Notes: generated from the sequence alone by a model not told the origin. DNA of 43,413 bases from Alphaproteobacteria bacterium (GCA_022819985.1 JAJEGH010000025.1:1-43413); one strand, 5' to 3'; shown: positions 16,868 through 25,704, counted from the stretch's first letter. Translations and numbers: made by a program.

Positions 16868-17823
16868 TTGCCCTGCTGGATACCGGCCTCCTTATAGAAT
16901 TTGATCGCGCCGGGATGGTATTTCACCGTCGCGAACTGCTTGTTCATGTCCTTGGGCTGGAAGCCGTTGAAGGAGGGATGGCCCTGGGCCAGCTCCTTCT
17001 TGTTGGGATGCAAGGCCTTGACGAACTTGTAGACCACGTCGTCCGGCACATGGGCGCCGCAATAGATGACGAGGTCGGTGCCCATGACCCAGGTCGGCTC
17101 GACCACCCCGACATAGCGCGGATGGGGCTTGAGCATCATCGGGAAATAGTCCTTGCGCACCGCCTTCATTCGGGCGATGCCGGCCGGCGAGTTGTCGATC
17201 GGCAGCACGCGGATGCCGCCGACCGCGGAATTCACCTCCGCAACCTTCGGGGCGCCGACGGCGAAGCCGAAGGCGTCGGACTTGCCGGCCTTGAAGTCGT
17301 TGGCGCCGCGGATGATGTTCGCCGTCGGCACGCCGTCGACATCCTTGAGGCTCAGGCCGGCCGTCGCCAGCAACCCGTTCATGAGCGGGATCATGTTCGG
17401 AAAGGCCGACCAGCGCGTGCCGAACTTCTTCCCCTTCATGTCCTTCATGGTCCTGATCGGCGAATCCGTGCGGACGAAGATGCCGAGCGGGAAGGAGAGT
17501 ACGCGAAAGGCGACGCGCAGATTCGGGTGTGGCCGGCCCTTGAACCTGTGAGTGCCGGTGAGTGCGTCGGTGACTTCGACCGCATCCGAGATGCCGATCT
17601 CGGCCCGCTTGCTGTTGACCGCCGCGGCGACCGCGCCGCCGCCGCGATAGGGCGTCACGCGGATCTTCAGGTCGGTGTGGGCCTGGACGACTTTGGCGAT
17701 CACCTGGGCCTGCACATTGTTGATCGCGCCGGGTGGCAGGGTCGCAAACCCGATGGTCTGGGCCGATGCCGCGCCCGCGCCCACAAAGGGCAGGGCGATC
17801 AGGGAAATGATAAGGCGTTTCAT
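16864..17823 (-). CDS. TAXI-family TRAP transporter solute-binding protein
   Basis: A 319-residue periplasmic binding protein. A signal peptide (MKRLIISLIALPFVGAGAASAQT) is followed by TIGFATLPPGAINNVQAQVIAKVVQAHTDL, the TAXI opening. FVRTDSPIRTMKDMKGKKFGTR and FGFAVGAPKVAEVNSAVGGIRVLPID are further family regions. It delivers the solute to the fused permease encoded directly downstream (4-nt ATGA overlap). A GGGAGG Shine-Dalgarno precedes the ATG. Confidence 0.93.
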   Translation of the reverse strand: MKRLIISLIALPFVGAGAASAQTIGFATLPPGAINNVQAQVIAKVVQAHTDLKIRVTPYRGGGAVAAAVNSKRAEIGISDAVEVTDALTGTHRFKGRPHPNLRVAFRVLSFPLGIFVRTDSPIRTMKDMKGKKFGTRWSAFPNMIPLMNGLLATAGLSLKDVDGVPTANIIRGANDFKAGKSDAFGFAVGAPKVAEVNSAVGGIRVLPIDNSPAGIARMKAVRKDYFPMMLKPHPRYVGVVEPTWVMGTDLVIYCGAHVPDDVVYKFVKALHPNKKELAQGHPSFNGFQPKDMNKQFATVKYHPGAIKFYKEAGIQQGK

Positions 17824-17976
17824 CGAGCGGTTCCTCCCTCGCTGCGTTGCTCCGTAACTACACCGGCAGGCCGGCGTCCTTTGCGCCAGATGCCTGCCCT
17901 CTTCTCCAACCTCTACCGGCGCCCGCCGCGTCTGACAATCTCCGGCGACGAACGGGCCGGCGCCGGGGCGGCCCGG

Positions 17977-18396
17977 TCAGCGCGAATGCTGCACCAGCTT
18001 CTTCAAAGCCGTACGCAGCGTCTTTTCCTCCGTCTCGGTCAGCGGCGCCAGAAATTCTCCGGTCACCTCTGCGTCCAGCGCCTGAAACCGCCGGAGAACG
18101 GCCCGCCCGCGGCGCGTCAGCGCAAGGGCGTCGCGCGGATTTTCCGCCTCGCCGACGCCTTGGACCAGGCCGTTCTCTTTCATCCGCTTGATCATGACGT
18201 TCAGGTTGCTCGGCTCGATCGAACAGTGTTCGGCAAGCGTCCGCTGGATCGCTTCGCCCAGCTCGCCAAGTCCTTGCAGAACCACATATTGGTGGATCGT
18301 GATCCGCTCCTGGATCAGCTTCTTCCGGAAGTCGCGGTTCAGGTTCTGATAGGCATTGCGCAGCAGATAGCCGATCCGGTCGTGCAATCTGTCCAT
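17977..18396 (-). CDS. MarR-family transcriptional regulator (first)
   Basis: A 139-residue winged-helix regulator. The N-terminal dimerisation helices (MDRLHDRIGYLLRNAYQNLNRDFRKKL) lead to ITIHQYVVLQGLGELGEAIQRTLAEHCSIEPSNLNVMIKRMKENGLV, the recognition helix region. The wing (AENPRDALALTRRGRAVLRRF) and a C-terminal dimer helix follow. It is divergent from the SDR-Rieske-hydrolase-LLM operon with an 18-bp-class palindrome between them. It therefore likely represses that operon and itself, with release by an aromatic or carboxylate ligand as is common for MarR proteins. Confidence 0.9.
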   Translation of the reverse strand: MDRLHDRIGYLLRNAYQNLNRDFRKKLIQERITIHQYVVLQGLGELGEAIQRTLAEHCSIEPSNLNVMIKRMKENGLVQGVGEAENPRDALALTRRGRAVLRRFQALDAEVTGEFLAPLTETEEKTLRTALKKLVQHSR

Positions 18397-18461
18397 CCGT
18401 CCCGCGTCCTTCGGCGCCGCCTGAATTCCGCATCCGAACTTCCACTGGTCGATAGGTTCAT

Positions 18462-18480
18462 ATTATGATAATAACATAAT
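18462..18480. promoter_or_regulatory. MarR-type operator palindrome
   Basis: ATTATGATAATAACATAAT is an inverted repeat with perfect 6-bp arms (ATTATG/CATAAT) around 7 central bases, in an AT-rich spot unlike the GC-rich surroundings. It lies between the divergent MarR and SDR genes, overlaps possible -10 elements on both strands, and covers the first in-frame ATG of the SDR frame. Confidence 0.75.
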
Positions 18481-18559
18481 GGGACAGCCGCCGCCAGCAG
18501 TATCGCGCGCGGTGCCGACGGATTTGCCAGCGCCGGCGGAACGACGGAGCGTTACCGAC

Positions 18560-19423
18560 TTGAACGAGATTTCGGGCAAGACCGCCGTCATCACGGGCGC
18601 CGCCTCCGGCATCGGCGCCGGGATGGCCGAGGCCTTTGCCGATGCCGGCCTCGCTCTCGCTCTGCTCGATCTCGACGTGGACAACTCGCAGCGCATCGCT
18701 GACCGCCTGGCACAAAGCGGCGTCGAAATCCGTTGCTACGCCGTCGACGTTTCGGACCGGGAGGCGATGAAGCGGACGGCGGCGCAGGTCGCGGCGGACT
18801 TTCCGGCCATCCATATCCTCTGCAACAACGCCGGCGTCGCCTATGCCGGCGTGCCGCTGGACCGGGTGCCGGACGCCGACTGGGACTGGGTGCTCGGCGT
18901 GAACCTGATGGGCGTCGTCAACGGGCTCCAGGCTTTTCTGCCTTCGATTCTGGCGCACGGGGAGGGCGGCCATATCGTCAACACCGCCTCGATCGGCGGG
19001 CACCATGTCATGCCGGGTTGGCGCTACGGCCTCTACACCACGTCGAAATTCGCCGTTGTCGGCCTGTCCGAGGCGCTGGCCGACGACCTCGCCGGACGGG
19101 GCGTCGGTGTCTCGGTGCTGTGTCCGGCCGCGGTCGATACCGCGATCTACGATGTCGGGCGGAACCGGCCGGCGCGTTTCGGCGGCCCGTTCGAGCAGGC
19201 ACCGGCCCCCGACCTGGTGGCCGCCCTCAAAGCCGGTATGAAGCCGGTCGAGGTCGGGCGCTGGGTCGTCCGGGCGATCCTGGACAACCAACTGCATATC
19301 TTCCCCCATCCCCGGTCGCGGGCCTTCGTCGAACGGCGGCACGGCCGCCTGATGGCCGCCTACGACTGGGCCGCGCAGGTCGCTCCGGAGATCGAGGCCG
19401 CAGCATCCGGAGGGCGCCCGTGA
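18560..19423 (+). CDS. short-chain dehydrogenase/reductase (first)
   Basis: A classical-type SDR of about 287 residues. It has the NAD(P) loop TGAASGIGAGMAEAFADAG, the NNAG motif, the catalytic-Ser region NTASIGG and the YTTSK active site. The long C terminus after VLCPAAVDTAIYD resembles extended alcohol dehydrogenase relatives. Two starts are possible. The ATG at 18479 lies inside the operator palindrome and lacks a Shine-Dalgarno. The TTG at 18560 is preceded by GGAG about 10 nt away and gives the usual short N terminus (NEISGKTAVITGA), so it is preferred. It overlaps the next SDR as GTGA. Substrate unknown; it probably oxidises an alcohol made by the pathway. Confidence 0.85.
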   Translation: MNEISGKTAVITGAASGIGAGMAEAFADAGLALALLDLDVDNSQRIADRLAQSGVEIRCYAVDVSDREAMKRTAAQVAADFPAIHILCNNAGVAYAGVPLDRVPDADWDWVLGVNLMGVVNGLQAFLPSILAHGEGGHIVNTASIGGHHVMPGWRYGLYTTSKFAVVGLSEALADDLAGRGVGVSVLCPAAVDTAIYDVGRNRPARFGGPFEQAPAPDLVAALKAGMKPVEVGRWVVRAILDNQLHIFPHPRSRAFVERRHGRLMAAYDWAAQVAPEIEAAASGGRP

Positions 19424-20211
19424 AAGCGGCGGACCTGTTCGACGTTTCCGGCCATGTCGCCTTCGTGACCGGCGCGGCGAGCGGCCTCGGCCTCGCCATG
19501 GCAGAGGTCATGGCCGACAACGGCGCTCACGTCGTTATGGCGGACATAAACCCCGATACCCTGGAACATCACGCCGAACGGCTTTCCGACGCCGGGCGCT
19601 CCGTCGAGGGCGTCGTGCTGGATGTGGCGGACCTCGACGCCCTGCGCGCGGCCATCGACAACGCCGCCGAAAGCCGCGGCCGGCTGGACGCCGCGTTCGC
19701 CAACGCCGGGATCAGCGCCGGTCCGGGCTATCTGACCGAGGCGGGCCGGATCGACTCCGTCGATCCCGCCAGATGGGACGAGGTTGTGCAGGTGAACCTG
19801 ACCAGCGTCTTCGCGACCGTGCAGGCCGCCGCCCGCCACATGAAGCGGCGAAAGTCCGGCCGTATCGTCGTGACCTCGTCGATCGCCGGACTCAAATCCG
19901 AGCATCTGGTGGGTTACGCCTATGCGGCGACCAAAGCGGGCGTCGTCAATCTGGTGCGCCAGGCGGCGATGGAACTGGCGCCCCACAACGTCACCGTCAA
20001 CGCCATCGCGCCGGGCCCGTTCTTCACCAACATCGCCGGCGGGCGGCTCAACGACCCGGAAGCGGCCCGGGCGTTCGCCGAAATGGTGCCGATGGGCCGG
20101 ATCGCCGACACGACAGAGCTGCAGGGCCTGGCGCTGCTGCTCGCCTCGCCGGCCGGCAGCTTCATCACCGGTACCGCCATCCCGATCGACGGCGGCTGCA
20201 CGGCGGGCTGA
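19420..20211 (+). CDS. short-chain dehydrogenase/reductase (second)
   Basis: A 263-residue classical SDR. It shows VTGAASGLGLAMAEVMADNG (cofactor loop), ADINPDTLEHHAERL (an Asp after strand 2 favours NAD), ANAGIS, VTSSIAGLKSEH and the active site YAATK. It ends in the FabG-like SFITGTAIPIDGGCTAG. The GTG start overlaps the stop of the first SDR (GTGA) and has GGAGG 7 nt upstream. With the first SDR it could act on successive alcohol intermediates, but the substrates are not known. Confidence 0.9.
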   Translation: MKAADLFDVSGHVAFVTGAASGLGLAMAEVMADNGAHVVMADINPDTLEHHAERLSDAGRSVEGVVLDVADLDALRAAIDNAAESRGRLDAAFANAGISAGPGYLTEAGRIDSVDPARWDEVVQVNLTSVFATVQAAARHMKRRKSGRIVVTSSIAGLKSEHLVGYAYAATKAGVVNLVRQAAMELAPHNVTVNAIAPGPFFTNIAGGRLNDPEAARAFAEMVPMGRIADTTELQGLALLLASPAGSFITGTAIPIDGGCTAG

Positions 20212-20247
20212 CCGGACGGCGGCGCGCTATCCAGAGGGGACAGGAGC

Positions 20248-21288
20248 ATGTGGATCAGGAATGCGTGGTATGTCGCGGCCTGGGCCGACCAGGTGAAGGC
20301 CGGCGAGACTTTCGCGCGGGTTTACCTCGGCGAACCGGTGGTGCTGTACCGGACGGGCGATGGCACGGTTGCGGCCCTGGAGGACCGGTGCTGCCACCGG
20401 CTGGCCCCGCTCTCCAAGGGCCGGCTCGAAGGCGACAACCTGCGCTGCATGTATCACGGCCTCATGTTCGACCCGAGCGGCGCCTGTATCGAGATACCGG
20501 GCGAAACGCGGATACCGGAGAAATACCGGGTGCGCCGCTATCCCGTCGTCGAACGGCAGAACCTGATCTGGATCTGGATGGGCGACGAGGCGCTGGCCGA
20601 CCCCGGCGACATCATCGACTGGCCCTATCTCGACGATCCGGCATGGCCCTACGAGGGCGGCTATCTCCACTACAAGTCGAACTACCAGTTGATCGTCGAC
20701 AATTTCCTCGACTTCTCGCACCTGCCCTATGTGCACGAGAAGACCATCGGCACTGCCGGCTATGCCGAGGAGCGCCCCCGGATTACGCATACCGGTTTCG
20801 GCCTGCACATCGAGAATACGACCGACGACACGCTACCGCCGCCGGCCTTCGCGCCTTACGGCAACTTCGCCGGCAATGTCGACCGCTGGAGCATCTACGA
20901 TTTCCATGTGCTCGGGAATTGCCTGGTCGCCGATTTCGGCATGGCGCCGGTGGGCGAGGGCGGTCACACCGGAGACCGGCGGAATGCGATCCAGTTCCGC
21001 CATCTGTCGGCATTGACCCCTGAGACGGCGAATACCTGCCACTACCATTTCGCCCAACCGCGGGACTTCGGTCTGGAAGCGGAAGGACTCGACCGGCAGG
21101 TGCTCAATGTCGTCGTCAATGCCTTCCTCGAAGACAAGGACATGATCGAGGCCCAGCAAATCGTCTTCGATCTCGACCGGAATGCGCCGATGCTGCCCCT
21201 GGAAGTCGACCGGGCGTTGCTTCACGTCCGCCGGCAGATCGACCGGGCGATTGCCGCCGAAATGCCGGCATCCATCGCCGCCGAATAG
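20248..21288 (+). CDS. Rieske non-heme iron oxygenase, VanA-like
   Basis: A 346-residue single-subunit oxygenase of the vanillate-demethylase/phenoxybenzoate-dioxygenase type. The N-terminal Rieske domain has Cys48-x-His50 (CCHRLAPLSKG) and Cys67-x2-His70 (CMYHGLMF). The catalytic domain has the iron ligands in DNFLDFSHLPYVHE: His158 and His163 with Asp151/155 nearby. Such enzymes O- or N-demethylate or hydroxylate aromatic or heterocyclic substrates. They need a ferredoxin-reductase partner (VanB type), and none is encoded in the window. It is the third gene of the MarR-divergent operon, with a GAGGGGACAGG-type Shine-Dalgarno before its ATG. Confidence 0.93.
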   Translation: MWIRNAWYVAAWADQVKAGETFARVYLGEPVVLYRTGDGTVAALEDRCCHRLAPLSKGRLEGDNLRCMYHGLMFDPSGACIEIPGETRIPEKYRVRRYPVVERQNLIWIWMGDEALADPGDIIDWPYLDDPAWPYEGGYLHYKSNYQLIVDNFLDFSHLPYVHEKTIGTAGYAEERPRITHTGFGLHIENTTDDTLPPPAFAPYGNFAGNVDRWSIYDFHVLGNCLVADFGMAPVGEGGHTGDRRNAIQFRHLSALTPETANTCHYHFAQPRDFGLEAEGLDRQVLNVVVNAFLEDKDMIEAQQIVFDLDRNAPMLPLEVDRALLHVRRQIDRAIAAEMPASIAAE

Positions 21289-21357
21289 AATCTCCGCCGG
21301 CTCGGGAACGTCGTTTCCGGCGCCGGCCCGGACAGTCTGAAGACAGAGGTAACCGGA

Positions 21358-22131
21358 GTGCAGAAATCGACAGAAACCGTTCGCGATTGCACCGTGAGCC
21401 TGCTGCGCGGCGGCAGCGGCCCGCCGCTCCTGTTCCTGCACGGCGCGGGCGGCGGCGGCATCGAACTGCCGTTCATGACCCGCCTCGCCGAACGCTACGA
21501 CCTGATCGCGCCGGAGCATCCCGGCTTCGGCGCCTCGGACGAGCCGGACTGGTTCGACAACATCCACGACGTCGCCTATTTCTATCTCGACTTCCTCGAG
21601 CATCTGGACCTCACCGGCGTCCATCTGGCCGGCATGTCGCTCGGCGGCTGGATCGCGATGGAAGTGGCGGTGCGCAGCACGGCCCGGCTGGCCAGCCTCA
21701 CCCTGGTCTGCCCGGCCGGCGTCCATGTGCCGGGGCTGGCGACCGGCGATCCCTTCGCCTGGTCGCCGGAGGAGACCTTCCGCCAGGGCTTCCACGATCA
21801 GGAATTTGCCAAGGCTGCGATCGCCGCACTGCCCGAAGCGGTCGAAGCCGACGACATCTGGCTCAAGAACCGGTCGTCCTTCGCGCGTCTCGCCTGGGAG
21901 CCGCGCCTGCACGATCCCCATCTGCCGAAATGGCTGCACCGGATCGACGTGCCGACCCGTATCGTCTGGGGCGACCGCGACAACATCCTGTCCGCTGGCC
22001 ATGCCGAGGCCATCGCCGCGATGATTCCCGGCGCCGGCGTGGCGGTCGTGCCCGAAGCCGGCCATTTCCTGCATATCGAGAAAGCCGATGCGCTCGCCGC
22101 CGCCATCGGGGACCATGCGCAAGGAGCGTGA
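21358..22131 (+). CDS. alpha/beta hydrolase, C-C hydrolase-like
   Basis: A 257-residue hydrolase starting with GTG, supported by GAGG about 8 nt upstream. It has the oxyanion region FLHGAGGGGIELPFM, the nucleophile elbow AGMSLGGWIA with Ser94, the acid in WGDRDNILSAGH, and the catalytic His in PEAGHFLHIE. The sequence resembles meta-cleavage-product hydrolases and related esterases. It lies between the Rieske oxygenase and an LLM monooxygenase, 3 nt from the latter, so it is probably a step of the same catabolic route, cleaving an ester, lactone or C-C bond. Confidence 0.87.
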   Translation: MQKSTETVRDCTVSLLRGGSGPPLLFLHGAGGGGIELPFMTRLAERYDLIAPEHPGFGASDEPDWFDNIHDVAYFYLDFLEHLDLTGVHLAGMSLGGWIAMEVAVRSTARLASLTLVCPAGVHVPGLATGDPFAWSPEETFRQGFHDQEFAKAAIAALPEAVEADDIWLKNRSSFARLAWEPRLHDPHLPKWLHRIDVPTRIVWGDRDNILSAGHAEAIAAMIPGAGVAVVPEAGHFLHIEKADALAAAIGDHAQGA

Positions 22132-22134
22132 GCC

Positions 22135-23307
22135 ATGAAGGTCTTCTTCTTCCACCTGATGCCCTACGCCGAGGTCGATCTCGACGAGGTCCGGAAGGTC
22201 GGCACCTCCTGGGTCAAGCTGTCGAACCGGCATTACGACCCGGAGAAGGGCGCGATGCTCTACGAGCGCTATCTGAACCAGCTCGAACGGGCCGAGGCGC
22301 TGGGCTTCGACGGCATCGGCGTGAACGAACACCACCAGACCGCCTACGGCATGATGCCGTCGCCGATCGTCATGGCGTCGTCGCTCGCCCGGCGCACGCA
22401 CAGGGTCAAGATCTGCATCCTCGGCAGCGCGCTGCCGCTGCGCCAGCATCCGCTGACGCTCGCCGAGGAGCACGCGATGATCGACACGCTGACCCGCGGC
22501 CGGCTGATCACCGGATTCGTGCGCGGCATCGGGGCGGAATACCACGTCTTCGGCGTCGATCCGACTTCGAGCCACGAGCGCTTCCACGAAGCCCACGATC
22601 TCATCATCCGCGCCTGGACCGAGACCGGGCCGTTCGAATTTTCCGGCAAACACTACAAGCACCGCTATGTGAACACCTGGCCGCGGCCCTATCAGCAGCC
22701 CCATCCGCCGGTCTGGATCCCGTCCCAGGGCAGCCAGGAGACGATCGACTTCGCCAGCCACCCGGACCGGCGCTACACCTATCTGCAAACCTTCAGCCCG
22801 GCGGCGGCGGTGAAGAAATATCTCGATCTCTACCGGGTCCGGGCCCAGGAATACGGCTATATCGCCAACGACAGCCAACTCGGTTGGGCGGTGCCGATCT
22901 ATGTCGGCGAGACCGACGAAAGCGCGGTCGCCGAGGCGAAGCCCCATTTCGAGAATTTTCGCAACTGCTTCGCCCGCATGCCGATCGAATTCCTGCTGCC
23001 GCCCGGCTACACCTCGCGCGCGTCGATGAAGCGGATCGCCGTCGCCAAGAAGGCCATGTTCGGCGACCTCGCCATCGAGCCGGCGATGGAGATGGGCATG
23101 ATGGTCTGCGGCAGCGCGGCGACCGTGCGCGACCGGCTGATCGACTATTACGGCGACATGGGCTTCGGCAACCTGATCGCGCTCCTGCAGTTCGGCACCC
23201 TGCCGGCCGAACTGACCGACGCCAACATGGACCGCTTCGCGTCCGGCGTGATGCCGGCCCTCCAGGCGCTCGGCGAACGCCCGGTCGAGCAGCGCCGGGT
23301 CGCGTAA
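22135..23307 (+). CDS. LLM-class flavin-dependent monooxygenase (first)
   Basis: A 390-residue bacterial-luciferase-like protein with a TIM-barrel pattern. It starts MKVFFFHLMPYAEVD, has the luciferase hallmark GVNEHHQTAYGMMPSP near residues 62-77, then HPLTLAEEHAMIDTLTRGRLITGFVRG, PVWIPSQGSQETI and, towards the C terminus, VCGSAATVRDRLIDYYGDMG. These enzymes use FMNH2 and oxygen to oxidise carbon-sulfur, amine, ketone or heterocyclic substrates. Only 3 nt separate it from the hydrolase gene, so it is the last gene of the first operon. No flavin reductase partner is seen. Confidence 0.92.
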   Translation: MKVFFFHLMPYAEVDLDEVRKVGTSWVKLSNRHYDPEKGAMLYERYLNQLERAEALGFDGIGVNEHHQTAYGMMPSPIVMASSLARRTHRVKICILGSALPLRQHPLTLAEEHAMIDTLTRGRLITGFVRGIGAEYHVFGVDPTSSHERFHEAHDLIIRAWTETGPFEFSGKHYKHRYVNTWPRPYQQPHPPVWIPSQGSQETIDFASHPDRRYTYLQTFSPAAAVKKYLDLYRVRAQEYGYIANDSQLGWAVPIYVGETDESAVAEAKPHFENFRNCFARMPIEFLLPPGYTSRASMKRIAVAKKAMFGDLAIEPAMEMGMMVCGSAATVRDRLIDYYGDMGFGNLIALLQFGTLPAELTDANMDRFASGVMPALQALGERPVEQRRVA

Positions 23308-23389
23308 CGGCGCCGCGCCGGCGGCGTTTTCCGGCGGCGGACATGCGGGCAAGCGTCGGATTGCGGCTTGTCCGGCGAGCGCCAATTAT

Positions 23390-23412
23390 GTGACAATGCA
23401 TCTAAATTTCAC
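23390..23412. promoter_or_regulatory. operator-like palindrome upstream of the second LLM gene
   Basis: A 23-bp AT-rich site beginning GTGACAATGCAT and ending TTTCAC. It matches the site at 31005-31027 in 18 of 23 positions. Its outer arms GTGA and TTCAC are complementary, with an imperfect inner half. It lies 48 nt before the ATG of the second LLM gene, where a regulator bound by the second MarR would act. Confidence 0.6.
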
Positions 23413-23459
23413 ACTTTTTCGCCCGGCCCGGCGATGAGGGCCGGACGCCGGAGGCGACG

Positions 23460-24542
23460 ATGAAGTTCAGCTACTTTTCGAACGCCGACAATACCTACAG
23501 GAACAACACCCGGACGGTCGAAGAACTGCTCCTCCAGATCGTCGACCAAGCGGTCTATGCCGAGGAACTGGGCATGCATTCCGCCTGGATCGGCGAACAC
23601 CATTTCAACGAATTCGGCACCAACGCCTCGCCGGAAATCATGCTCGGCGTCGTCGCCGCCCGGACCGGGCGGATCCGGCTGATGCCGGCGGTAACCGTGC
23701 TGCCGCTGCACCATCCGCTGCGTGTCGCCGAAAACTGGGCGACCGTGGTCGTGATCAGCGGCGGGCGGGTCGATTTCGCCTGCGGCCGCGGCTTCGACAA
23801 GCACGAATACGACCGCTTCGGCACCGATTTCGAGCGTAATTCGGAAATCCTGGCCGAGAGCCTCGATATCGTCCAGCGGGCCTGGACCGAAGAAGGGCGC
23901 TGGTCCCATGACGGCGCGTTCTTCAGCTTCGAGGATGTCGAGATCGTCCCCAAGCCGGTCCAGAGGCCGCTGCCGGTCTATGTCGCCTGCTTCTCCCGGC
24001 CGACCGTGGACATGACCTGCCGGCGCGGCTTCAATATGTCGATCGCGCCCTTCGCAGCCGGCATGTCGTTCGGCGGCGTCGACAAGATGATCGACTATTA
24101 CCGCGAGAATTGCGCGGCCAACGGGCACGAACCCGGCGTCGTCAATTCGTCCATCTTCCTGCATTTCGGCGATACGCCGGAGCAGGAACGGGCGGCGCGG
24201 GAGCGCCAGATCCGCTTCTTCCTGGAAAACGCCCTGCCGACAATGCGGACGGCCTCCAAGGCCAAGACCAAATCCTACGACTACTGGCACGACATGGCCG
24301 ACCGGGTCAGCCGAATGAAGCCGGAAGACCTCGTTTCGGGCATGGTCCTGCTCGGCAGCACCCAGGCGATCGCCGACTCGGTCGGCCGCTTCGCCGAGAT
24401 GGGGATCGACGAGCTCGGCCTCTACGTCAATATCGGCCTCAAGGACCCGCAGCAGACCCGGGAGGAGATGCAGCGCTTCATGGAGGAGGTCGCGCCGCTG
24501 TTTCCGGAGATCGACGCGGGCGGGCGGATCGCCGCCGAATAG
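23460..24542 (+). CDS. LLM-class flavin-dependent monooxygenase (second)
   Basis: A 360-residue luciferase-like monooxygenase. It has IGEHHFNEFGTNASPEIMLG near residues 41-60, LPLHHPLRVAENWATVVVISGGRVDFACGRGFDKHEYDRFG, then RPLPVYVACFSRPT and the C-terminal LLGSTQAIADSVGRFAEMG. It differs clearly from the first LLM enzyme, so it is not a recent duplicate. The ATG follows a GGAGGCGACG stretch. It begins a new transcription unit, given the 152-nt gap and the operator-like site in it. Confidence 0.92.
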   Translation: MKFSYFSNADNTYRNNTRTVEELLLQIVDQAVYAEELGMHSAWIGEHHFNEFGTNASPEIMLGVVAARTGRIRLMPAVTVLPLHHPLRVAENWATVVVISGGRVDFACGRGFDKHEYDRFGTDFERNSEILAESLDIVQRAWTEEGRWSHDGAFFSFEDVEIVPKPVQRPLPVYVACFSRPTVDMTCRRGFNMSIAPFAAGMSFGGVDKMIDYYRENCAANGHEPGVVNSSIFLHFGDTPEQERAARERQIRFFLENALPTMRTASKAKTKSYDYWHDMADRVSRMKPEDLVSGMVLLGSTQAIADSVGRFAEMGIDELGLYVNIGLKDPQQTREEMQRFMEEVAPLFPEIDAGGRIAAE

Positions 24543-24588
24543 CCGTACCGCGCGCGGCCGGACCGCAACGGGCGCAGGGCCTCTTTCC

Positions 24589-25704
24589 ATGACAGCGGCG
24601 CGCCGGCCCAACCCGATGTTCGGGCCCAACGCCTTCAAGCTGGGCGTGTTCCGCATGAACGCCGAAGGCGGCTTGGCGATCACGCGCAAGGAGGGCCGCT
24701 GGCCGGCAGAGTGGGCCGGCATCGCCGAAGCCAGCCGGATCGCCGACCGGGCGGGCCTCGAATTCAACCTGCCGCTGGCGCGCTGGAAGGGCTACGGCGG
24801 GACCCACGATAACGCCGCAAAGTCCTACGAAACGCTGACCCAGGCGGCGGCACTTGCGGCGATCACCGAGCAGGCCTGCATCTTTTGCACCGTCCATGTC
24901 GCCCTGGTCCATCCGGTCTTTGCGGCCAAGGCGGTCTCCACCATCGACCATGTCAGCGGCGGCCGGGCCGGTCTCAATATCGTCTGCGGCTGGAACCGGG
25001 ACGAGTTCGACATGTTCGGCGTGCCCCTGCCGGAGCACGGCGCCCGCTACGAGCAGGGGCTGGAATGGTTCGAGATCTTCGGGCGGCTGGTGCGCGGTGA
25101 ACGCTTCGACCATGCCGGCGCCCATTACCGGCTGCACGATGCCTATTCCGATCCGCCGACGGTGCAGCAGCCGGGTCCTGTCATCATGTCGGCCGGCGGA
25201 TCGCCGGCAGGCCGGGCTTTCGCCGCCCATGCCGCGGATTTCCTGTTCGCGGTCGTGCGCGACGGCGACCACGCCGCCGCGGTCGTGGAGGAAATTGCCG
25301 CCGACGCAACGACCCGCGGCCGGTTCGCGGGCATCTGCGCCATAACCCATGTCGTGTGCCGGGAAACCGAGGCCGAGGCCCGCGATTTCTACGACGACTA
25401 CGCGCTCCGCCAGGCCGACGACGAGGCGGTCGACCGCTGGACCGGCGCCAAGGCGGCGACCTCCCAGTCCGCCCCGGCGGATGTCATGGCGGCCCGGCAG
25501 CGGGTCGCCGGCGGTCACGGCTCCTTCCCGCTGGTCGGGACGCCGGAACAGGTCGCCGAGGGGCTGATCGCCCTGCACGGCGCCGGCGTCTCGGGCGCCT
25601 CGTTGAGCTTCTTGGATTTCCGGAAGGAACTGCCGTTCTTTATCGAGCGGGTGCTGCCCCTGCTGGAGCGCGCCGGCCTGCGCGAGCCCTTCAGGCCGGG
25701 CTAA
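24589..25704 (+). CDS. LLM-class monooxygenase (third), RutA/SfnG-like
   Basis: A 371-residue LLM protein of the RutA/SfnG (pyrimidine or dimethylsulfone monooxygenase) type. ETLTQAAALAAITEQ, AVSTIDHVSGGRAGLNIVCGWNRDEFDMFG and VIMSAGGSPAGRAFAAHAADFLF are typical. RutA opens the uracil ring and SfnG oxidises dimethylsulfone. The target here is not known. A 46-nt gap follows the second LLM gene, so they are likely cotranscribed. Its stop overlaps the stop of the convergent DUF1330 gene by 4 bases. Confidence 0.9.
   Translation: MTAARRPNPMFGPNAFKLGVFRMNAEGGLAITRKEGRWPAEWAGIAEASRIADRAGLEFNLPLARWKGYGGTHDNAAKSYETLTQAAALAAITEQACIFCTVHVALVHPVFAAKAVSTIDHVSGGRAGLNIVCGWNRDEFDMFGVPLPEHGARYEQGLEWFEIFGRLVRGERFDHAGAHYRLHDAYSDPPTVQQPGPVIMSAGGSPAGRAFAAHAADFLFAVVRDGDHAAAVVEEIAADATTRGRFAGICAITHVVCRETEAEARDFYDDYALRQADDEAVDRWTGAKAATSQSAPADVMAARQRVAGGHGSFPLVGTPEQVAEGLIALHGAGVSGASLSFLDFRKELPFFIERVLPLLERAGLREPFRPG

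Noticed and set aside
14402..16897. An 831-codon plus-strand frame opposite the TRAP fused permease.
   Set aside because: The composition (D, R, G, Q, H rich) is that of an antisense shadow. The minus strand encodes a clear permease.
20833..23385. An 850-codon minus-strand frame opposite the Rieske, hydrolase and LLM genes.
   Set aside because: Antisense shadow of three convincing plus-strand genes.
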